A stretch of 64,000 nucleotides of DNA from Phyllostachys edulis. Lineage: Eukaryota; Streptophyta; Magnoliopsida; Poales; Poaceae. The stretch is from contig CM070562.1 of assembly GCA_036346405.1 (NCBI GenBank), forward strand, positions 109,506,999 to 109,570,998, given 5' to 3'. The stretch's first letter is position 1. Each line of letters opens with the position of its first letter. The notes beneath the pieces are model-generated. The model did not search any database. It saw nothing but the letters and a program-made list of their open reading frames with translations, and was not told the origin of the DNA. Below, one piece after another: positions 57,482-64,000 of the stretch. Both the position numbers and the translations under genes were made by a program.

Positions 57482-57722
57482 CGTGGCGGCGCTTCACGTC
57501 TGCGGGGCGGCGGCGGAGGGGAAGGAATCGAGAAACCCTAGGATTTATGGTTTGGGAGTGGAGAGTGGTCGAGGAGGGAGGGGAAGGGGATAGGGAGATT
57601 AGTAGGGAAGCATTTGGATTTGGGGACGCGAAATAAAAACGAGAGGGAGAAATCGGGGGGCAATCGCCGCCGCCGCCGCGAAATAGTTTCCGCTTCCGTC
57701 CTCCGGAAGATTCACCTGACAG

Positions 57723-57730
57723 GTGGGCCC
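57723..57730 (+). promoter_or_regulatory. site II / PCF (TCP) motif upstream of PCNA
   Basis: GTGGGCCC matches GTGGNCCC, the class I TCP (PCF1/PCF2) binding consensus. These proteins were first found on the rice PCNA promoter, where such sites drive expression in dividing cells. It lies about 242 bp before the start codon. A one-mismatch second site (AGCCCCAC) is at about 57743. Confidence 0.65.
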
Positions 57731-57827
57731 GAAGGAGGCAATAGCCCCACCTGTTAGTGGTGGAAACGTGGACCGTAGGGAAAAGTCTCCGATTTGGGAA
57801 GGGCGGGGGAGATGGAATTCCCCGGCA

Positions 57828-57836
57828 TTTCCCGCC
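57828..57836 (+). promoter_or_regulatory. E2F-type site upstream of PCNA
   Basis: TTTCCCGCC fits the E2F consensus TTTSSCGS and lies about 347 bp before the PCNA start codon. E2F sites are expected in S-phase genes such as PCNA. Confidence 0.65.
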
Positions 57837-58417
57837 ATCTCGCTGCGGCCTTCCCTTCAATGATTTTGATTTTGTTTTACGCATCCGTGTTGGGAATTGG
57901 AAACCATGCAGAAACTGATGTCCAGAAGCAGCTTGGGGACGCCATCGTTGGGGAGAGCAAGCAACTCCAGCGCCCTCTCGGAAATCCTTGATCAGACATC
58001 ACACGCAGAAAGAATCACATCATCACCGCGAATTGGCAAAGCTCAAATCTAATGCAAGACTGAGGTGGCTGGTAGCTTGCCTGGATTTCGATGATACGGG
58101 AGGAGGTGGTGTACTTGCGGGCCTCCGACTCGTTGTAAAATATCTCCGGCGGCGCCTGCACCTCCGGCCGAGGCATCTCGTCTCCTCTCTTCTTTTCTCC
58201 TCGGTTTCTCCCTGCACGCCGCCGCCGCCGCTTTGAGGGTTCTCCTCTCTCTTGGGGAGGTTTGCACTTCCCACGCTACACTACATGTTTAGTGGGCTTC
58301 TTATGGACCGCCTCGTGCCCTTTTTGCACGTTTGTGATGGGCCGTGAGCCCTAGCCCAAATTTTACGGCCCAGCTGCGTCTTGCCTGTATAAATGTCCCA
58401 CCCATCTTGGGCACAAC
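57837..58417. other. upstream flank of PCNA, no gene recognised
   Basis: A GC-rich patch at 58080-58250 is open on both strands but has no domain. Otherwise featureless. Confidence 0.4.
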
Positions 58418-59218
58418 TAGAGTTGGACGTGCCCGCCGAACCGGCCTGAGGCACGCCATTGTAGGCTCGGCGCTGGCACGGCATGACCCGCACTGCTCAT
58501 GGGTTGTGTTGGCCTGGTACGACGTCTCGTGCCGTGCTTAGGCCGCTACTCGCACGCGGTGGGCGGTCGATCAGATAAACAAAGATTCGACCATGCCAGC
58601 ACAAGACGAACTCAACGAAGCGCACACGGCCCATCGCCTGCTACCGGAGGAGAGCTTGGCCACCGAGACCGGAGTCCGGAGGAATGGATCGGGCGGGTTG
58701 GCACCGGCGCTGAGAGAGGACAGAGGAGGAGCCGAGGAGGCGGTGCGGCGCGGAGGAAGAGGGAGAGGCAACGCGGCGCAAGACTGAGAGAGAGCCGAGG
58801 AGGCGCTGCAGTGCGACCTCGTGGAATCAGTGGAGGAGGAGCCGAGGAGGCGATTTGCCAAGAGCCAAGACGGAGGCGGCCGAACCAGCACGCGAGGCGG
58901 TGGTAGGTCAAGGCGTGCCTCATGGGCCGTGCCTCGCACGGCACAACCTGTTTAAAATCCAGCCGTTGGGGTATTTTTGACCGTATTTTACCGTTTGGGT
59001 TTTAAAAAATAGCAAAAAAACAAAACCCAAAATTTTTCCTCTAAATAGCCACCAACCCCCCCCCCCTTCAGTACTCCTCTATTCCGCATTGTCTCTTTGA
59101 AATTCTGTTGTGCAAATTCAAATTCGTATTGAGCTAATTTGGCAAATTTAAAAAAAACAGTGCCAAATTTTGGAAAATTCAATTTCCGGTAGGAAGTCGG
59201 CAAAAGAGGTACCATACT
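58418..59218 (+). mobile_element. hAT transposon copy 3, 5' end only
   Basis: It begins TAGAGTTGGACGTGCC, the family's terminal repeat, followed by a GC-rich subterminal block and an AT-rich leader (58950-59218) with TTTTAAAAAATAGCAAAAA and AAATAGCCACCA. It then breaks off at the splice-donor-like AAGAGGTACCATAC, where the Gypsy LTR starts. Copies 1 and 2 continue from the same point into an intron. The rest, including the transposase, is absent. Confidence 0.75.
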
Positions 59219-60028
59219 TGACGAGGATCTAATAATCCTCATTTTATCTTTAGTCTATAATTCTTATTATAGGTAAATATCACGTAATCTCTAGGTATAC
59301 CCCTTAGATTTACAAGGGATAAGCCTACCAGGTGATCATAAGTCCTTCTACGACCACCCCCATAGTCGTAAGTCTTGCTACGACTATTTTATGGTCGTAA
59401 GTTCTTCTACGACCACTACCAAGTCGTAAGCTCTTCTACGACCACTACCCAGTTGTAAGTTCTTCTACGACTATCCCATAGTCGTAAGCTCTTTTCTACG
59501 ACTGTGTCGGCCATTTACCATCTTATGATCAATAAAACCTCTGCGAGTGGGTCCAATTGATCAAGGAATCCAAGTAGTCAAGATACCGTTACTTACTCTG
59601 TGTAATAGCACGTAATGCTCCATTATCTCTCGATATATAGTCACAAAGCGGCGTGGAGGAGTTAATACGCCGGTGATTACTGCCAACATGCGCCCGTTAC
59701 AGGATGTGATGAGGCGCCACTTCACCTAGAGAAACGGCCACTCCTTCACATACTATATAAAGGCGGCAATCAGAGAAGGAGAGGGGACACATGATCGAGG
59801 GCTATTAGGAAGACAAGCACTATCATCTGTAATAGTCTAAGCTTTTTTCTCCTGATTGTTCAGAATACACTCAATACCATACACACACAGGAGTAGGGTT
59901 ATTATTCTCTCCGGAGAAGGCCTGAACCTGTATAAAAATACCCGTGTCAATCTCTCTGCGTGATTCCATTCTAGCAGACCCCCCGAATCAAACAATCTTT
60001 ATGTAAGATCGGTTCTAAAACACTGACA
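59219..60028 (+). repeat. 5' LTR of the Gypsy element
   Basis: Starts TGACGAGGATCT and ends CACTGACA just before the primer-binding site. It contains TATATAAAGGC near 59753-59763 as a promoter-like box and an AATAAAAC motif near 59532. About 810 bp. Confidence 0.6.
59336..59503 (+). repeat. tandem hairpin minisatellite in the LTR
   Basis: Five to six units of about 31 bp each contain GTCGTAAG.TCTTCTACGAC, a 6-7 bp inverted repeat around an 8-base loop. The units differ mainly in the spacer (CCACTACCAA, CTATCCCATA and similar). Confidence 0.9.
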
Positions 60029-60043
60029 GTTGGCGCCGACCGT
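60029..60043 (+). other. primer-binding site
   Basis: GTTGGCGCCGACCGT directly follows the LTR. TGGCGCCG-type sites pair with the 3' end of a tRNA that primes reverse transcription in many plant Gypsy elements. Confidence 0.7.
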
Positions 60044-60161
60044 AGGGATCTTCCGGTAATCTCTTGTCAACATACTCTCTTTTTCCCACATCTCATGCAC
60101 TCATGGTAGGGAATGGAACGAGGAGAACTGGTTTGACTTGGCAGATTACGCAGACGTCGAC

Positions 60162-61653
60162 ATGGATGCTGGTTTCGATTACGAACCGAGTATCGCCTCA
60201 TCCGATGGTATTGCTGCATCCAGAGATCTTTCTGCAGATCCAGGAGACTATGCCACCGATGGAGTTGAGGAGGGATCCTTATCCCCCACAACAATACGTC
60301 CAACAGGGGAATCAATCCTCCTAAAGGACAAGGGTCAATCCGACCAGGACTGCACCCAGACGGACTTACAACACGACGAGAGTTTTTCCTCCAAGCGTTC
60401 AAGCCCCCGTAAGGCGGTCCAAGTTGGTGAGACAAGTTCTGGAAGCCACAATTCCAGGACTCCACCAGCATCTGGTGGTCCTCTCTCTCCGGATAACTCT
60501 AGAGAGAGTGGGATCAAACATGCTTTTCCTGCAAATACGACCATCTCTTCGCAGGTCACACCTGCGGATGGAGACGGTTATAACCCAGAGTTCCCCTACC
60601 TGGAGGGGGTTACTCCAAGTCGCCAGATGGTGTCTCTCGACTACTTCTCAAGCGGGGAGGCCTCGAACGCAAGTGAGAATCATCAACGGGGGGTCTTCGT
60701 CCTTCCCTCAGATCAAGGTCACTCTTCCAGAGACCGAGCTAAGGACCCTCCCCGAAGATCACGCACTGCACCTCCTCGTAACGATGGCAAGGGTACCACC
60801 GGCGACGAACAAAACCAACACTCTGATGAGCGCGAGGGAAATCCTCGACATACTCGCACTCCATTGAGACAGTCTCAAGGATCTGATATAGAAGATCGTG
60901 AGGCTATTCGACGGAAGAAGATTGCAGCACAGAAGAATCTGCCTGGGCGCATTCAATATCAATCAGAGGAAGCTCAAGAACTCCAGCACATCAATGAATT
61001 GCTCGAGAACCCTACTCGAGAGCTCGCCCGAGCACCAGGCTACGACCTCTTCGTTGAAGAGATCGCACAAAGACTTCGGGACATGATGGCAAAGCTGGAA
61101 GCACCTCGCCGACATCATTCAGGTAGTCATAGCAAAACGACTTCCTCAGCTACCAGTCAATCAAACATATCACCACATAGAAATCGGCGCGGCAACAAAC
61201 CACATCAATCTCCTACTCGGAGAAACATCGTTCGAATAACTGATGATCAACAAGCCCCTCGGAGAGGTGACCGCTCACCATTCCGACATGGACATCTGCA
61301 GCAGCAGATGAATTACGAGGAGTATTCCCCTCGTAGGACCGAGACCTACTACAGGTCAGGTCAATCTACTGCCGGGTATCGTCGAATACGATCACCTGGT
61401 GATGTCAACCCTTCTTTCCTGCAAAGGAGGCGTCAAGAAGTTATTACCGGATGTCGGGCATTTTCGCCTGACCTCCGAGCCGTTTGCTGGCCACCTCACT
61501 TTCGACCAGTGAACATGGAGAAGTTCGATGGGTCTCAAAATCCCATCGAGTTTCTTCAAATTTATACAACATCTGTCCGAGCAGCAGGAGGAGGAGAGCA
61601 TGTAATGGCGAATTACCTTCCAACTGTGCTCGAAGGGTCTGCTCGATCGTGGT
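60162..61653 (+). pseudogene. Gypsy gag polyprotein, C-terminally truncated
   Basis: The frame is open from 60138 and the first ATG in it is at 60162, giving about 497 retroelement codons. Most of the protein is hydrophilic, Ser/Arg/Gln-rich. A helical stretch (IQYQSEEAQELQHINELLEN..ARAPGYDLFVEE) lies at residues 260-300. The end contains the start of the retrotransposon gag domain: FSPDLRAVCWPPHFRPVNME, KFDGSQNPIEFLQIYT, MANYLPTVLEGSARSWL. Right after SARSWL the frame runs into an inserted hAT-like end and stops at 61688. Zinc knuckle, protease, reverse transcriptase and integrase are missing. Long rice Gypsy gags of this type exist (RIRE2-like, from recall). Confidence 0.85.
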
Positions 61654-62030
61654 TAGGGATGGCAATCGGGCGCGGCGGGTACGGGTAGTGCTCGCCCATA
61701 CCTATGCCCGCGACCCCATTTTTCCCCACGGCATGCCCGCTGAAGGACGACAGCGAAGAACCTCGCCCATGCCCGCCGCCCATGGTACCCATCACCCATG
61801 GGCATGCCCGCTACTCCGCGAATAGTGCACTACGCTGCATGGTACCCATCGCCCACGGGCATACTCATCACACATAAACAATGCACATATCAAGTTCATC
61901 TCAATTCACATCAATAGTGCATCACACATTCAACAACTAAAAAATTTTATCGCAAATCACACATCAAGTTCGACAAAACAACTAATCAAGTTCAACAAAT
62001 AGATCACTACATGACTTCTATTGTATGCGT
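61654..62030. mobile_element. hAT-like element end (TAGGGATGGCAA), fragment
   Basis: TAGGGATGGCAATCGGGCGC is a terminal-repeat type common in plant hAT elements. It is followed by repeated ATGCCCGC and CCCATGGGCATGCCCG motifs, a typical subterminal pattern. It interrupts the gag frame. I could not find the matching right end, so its extent is a guess. Confidence 0.5.
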
Positions 62031-62225
62031 TTATATTACCAGTACAATACCGCATAATACTAGTCTCAACTCACAACTATACGGCTCTACGACAGCACGG
62101 CCGTAGCTGCCTGGCATGGAGGCGTACACCTCAGTGTAGTCGCGCGCCACCAGCCCCCGCCGCTCGCGCCGCCGGAACCGCTCGTAGCACTCCTCGTCGT
62201 CCAAGTCCACAAACCGCATCCCCTG
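62031..62225 (-). other. unassigned exon-like frame
   Basis: On the minus strand a polypyrimidine-TGTCAG acceptor near 62226 precedes a GC-rich frame beginning GMRFVDLDDEECYERFRRRE and continuing RDYTEVYASMPGSYGRAVVE. The codon bias looks grass-like and real, and the peptide vaguely resembles an N-terminal segment of plant cyclin-like proteins. It does not match the next UDP-xylose synthase exon. It lies 140 bp downstream of that gene's exon 3, so it may be a fragment of an unrelated gene brought here by rearrangement. Confidence 0.3.
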
Positions 62226-62369
62226 ACACAAGCATTCCCACCGAACGGTCCAATCAGATCAAACACCCCCACTAATATTTGGAACGGTTAGATTAAAGTT
62301 AAGCCTTTAAAAAAAAGATTAAAGTTAAACATATGTTAGAATAATCACAAAAACAGAGATCCTGCACAC

Positions 62370-64000
62370 CTTGACAGGGTTGTGCTTGTAGAAGATTGGT
62401 GAAGCAGGGCAAGCAAGGTGATAGATTTGATCAACCTCCACAAGCAGCGGTTGGGTGACATCTGAAATGAAGCAAAAATAAAATTATAGCATAACTCATG
62501 CACAAGAATATACCTTTGAAAGCGGAACATTGAGGGAAGTGATTTTAAATACATGTTATTCCGTAAGTACATTAAACAATTAAGATGAACACAATAACTG
62601 TCCAATTGGTACGTTTTAATGGTTGAACTAAACATCTGGTCTCACAATATGTCATGGGTGTACTTTTATTTGGAACAGAAGTTCAATAGAAAGTCCCATA
62701 CACACACCCATAGTCAAATGATATATTAAGACGTATTAAACTACAAAGGCTTCAATGACCAGTTCAGAAAAATTTAATATCCATTCAACAGATAGCTCAG
62801 GACATGTTTTTGGACAAGCATTGATTATATGCCAAGACAAATCATGGTGCTTTGTTCGTCGTTGACTAACCAGGGTCTATAATTTTCAGGAACCTTTGAA
62901 AGAGAAGACTCAAAGGCTGTCAATTTCATGTAACCATAACAAAATAGTTTGTGGCTATGTAGAAATGAGCTGTATTGAGAATTTACTAGATGATGCCTTA
63001 AGAATGTAGTTATTACCATGACGGATGAGCTCAAATCTTGGGTGGCCAATCCACTTCTTCAGGTTGTCTTTCGAACCAGTGAAAAAGTTATCAGCAACAA
63101 TGACCTGAGCCGAAAAGAACACACGGTCAGAGGTGTCAACATTTTCTCAACAAAAAGGTCTGTAATACAGATCCACATAGTACATTACTCAATTATACAA
63201 AATCTAGTGAAACCCAAAGCATGTAAACAACACTACACGAGACAGCTCTCAACCCTTAGCATGGCACTCTGCATAATTCGAAAACTTTCTTAGGTACCTT
63301 AGAACAAATAACTTGCAGCAAAATGTCTAAAGCATTGCTACTGGATCTCTGTGACCTCTCACATTCTCAAACAGATCCAAGTTAAGCTCAAGACTCTGAA
63401 TGAAGTGCCCGCAGCGAGATCTCTAAAGCATTGTCGTTGGATCTCTGTGATCTCTCGTATTCGGGAAAAAACTCTCTCAGGTACTCCAGACTCAAGCAAA
63501 GCTTCCAGCTTAAGCTCTACACAGCAATGCCCCACACCATGCAAGACTTAACACAAAAGCTTGCACCTCAGAGATCTGGCACAAAGTAGCTCCACTCACA
63601 ACGTCCCTTTCGCACAGATCTAGACCCCCTGACTGTATCACTAAGATCTAGCTACTCCCCCTCACGACGGAATCATGGAGTTGATCTCGCTCACCGACGC
63701 AGGTCAATATCGCGAACCGCAACAAGCAAATAACGCAATGATCGATACCACGGGATCTCGTCCGTACCTCGTGCTTCTCGTTCTCCATGAGCTTGTCGAT
63801 GAGGTGCGAGCCGATGAATCCAGCTCCGCTAGTGACCAGGATCCGCAGGTTCGCCTGCGCCAGTGGGGGAGGGCTCGGCGGCGGCGTCGTCGTCAGATGA
63901 GGAGGAGTCGAGCAGGGGGGGTGAGGGAGTACTCGGCGCAGCGGCAGGGACCACTGAGCACCTCCTCCTCGGGCTCCGACAGCGTCAGCTCCTCGCGGGC
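62370..64000 (-). pseudogene. UXS: UDP-xylose synthase (UDP-glucuronate decarboxylase), 5' exons only
   Basis: UXS converts UDP-glucuronate to UDP-xylose for cell-wall polysaccharides; this form lacks a visible membrane anchor and looks cytosolic. Exon 1 (from beyond the window edge to 63768) ends TTTPPPSPPPLAQANLRIL then VTSGAGFIGSHLIDKLMEN. Exon 2 (63104-63017) gives VIVADNFFTGSKDNLKKWIG and FELIRH. Exon 3 (62461-62370) gives DVTQPLLVEVDQIYHLACPA to NPVK. Junctions are GT-AG and in frame. The family has Gly at the first position of the NAD-binding GxxGxxG motif (TGGAGFIG); here it is Ser. The following exons, including the catalytic YxxxK region, are absent down to PCNA; instead there are transposon fragments. 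This is probably a truncated pseudogene, though the upstream part lies outside the window. Confidence 0.85.
63316..63460. repeat. degenerate direct repeat in UXS intron 1
   Basis: CTAAAGCATTG followed by GGATCTCTGTGA.CTCTC occurs at about 63328 and 63422, roughly 94 bp apart. Confidence 0.6.

Larger units (their letters stand above)
59219..61653 (+). mobile_element. 5' part of a Gypsy LTR retrotransposon
   Basis: An LTR (about 59219-60028, ending ..CACTGACA) is followed by TTGGCGCCGACCGT, a primer-binding site of the TGGCGCC type used by many Gypsy elements, then a gag frame. The gag frame is cut at 61653 by a hAT-like terminal repeat (TAGGGATGGCAATCGGG). The pol genes and the second LTR are absent from the window. 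The LTR's left edge is inferred from the break in hAT copy 3. Confidence 0.75.

Noticed and set aside
60138..60161. TTG start for the gag frame
   Set aside because: The upstream part of the frame has no ATG; 60162 is the first ATG, and plant retroelements use ATG as far as known.

Overview
This is nuclear DNA of a grass, almost certainly rice (Oryza) or a close relative. It has spliced plant genes with GT-AG introns, alternating GC-rich and AT-rich blocks, and dense grass-type transposons. An Aux/IAA gene lies next to a PCNA gene. From memory, rice chromosome 2 carries IAA9 and PCNA side by side, so this looks like that locus or its counterpart in a wild relative, inflated by insertions. There are no bacterial operons, CRISPR arrays or rRNA genes, and I recognised no tRNA.

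Layout. 0-5 kb: an inverted pair of copies of an unrecognised exon, then GC-rich sequence without a clear gene. 5.6-9.1 kb: a small Mutator-like (MULE) MITE, a probable Copia LTR, a 5'-truncated LINE with target-site duplication (TSD), and a broken cis-prenyltransferase gene. 10.7-13.3 kb: a defective hAT transposon. 13.5-25.5 kb: two MULE-like elements with GC-rich cargo, a 1.39-kb tandem duplication, several MITEs and hAT elements, and a PRP8 pseudogene. 25.5-30.4 kb: a hAT element carrying a long Gypsy-type LTR. 32.3-40.8 kb: nested MITEs and a 6.3-kb MULE (exact 9-bp TSD, ~350-bp terminal inverted repeats) that carries degraded plant-mobile-domain and GRF-zinc-finger genes instead of a visible transposase. 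41-44.3 kb: GC-rich sequence between direct repeats, then MITEs.

45.0-46.4 kb: intact Aux/IAA gene (167 aa, 4 exons) with a hAT MITE in its last intron. 47.3-54.0 kb: a hAT element split by a Gypsy-type LTR, itself split by a BARE/Angela-like LTR. 55.8-57.5 kb: intact PCNA gene (263 aa, 4 exons, minus strand) with site II and E2F-type motifs upstream. 58.4-61.7 kb: a third fragment of the same hAT family, then the 5' part of a Gypsy element (LTR, primer-binding site, gag) cut by another hAT-like end. 62.4-64.0 kb: the first three exons of a UDP-xylose synthase gene (minus strand), with the rest missing inside the window.

Only IAA9 and PCNA look like complete working genes: an auxin-response repressor and the replication sliding clamp. 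Nearly everything else is transposon or gene debris. Boundaries marked by TSDs are firm; others are approximate. Family names are from recall and were not searched.
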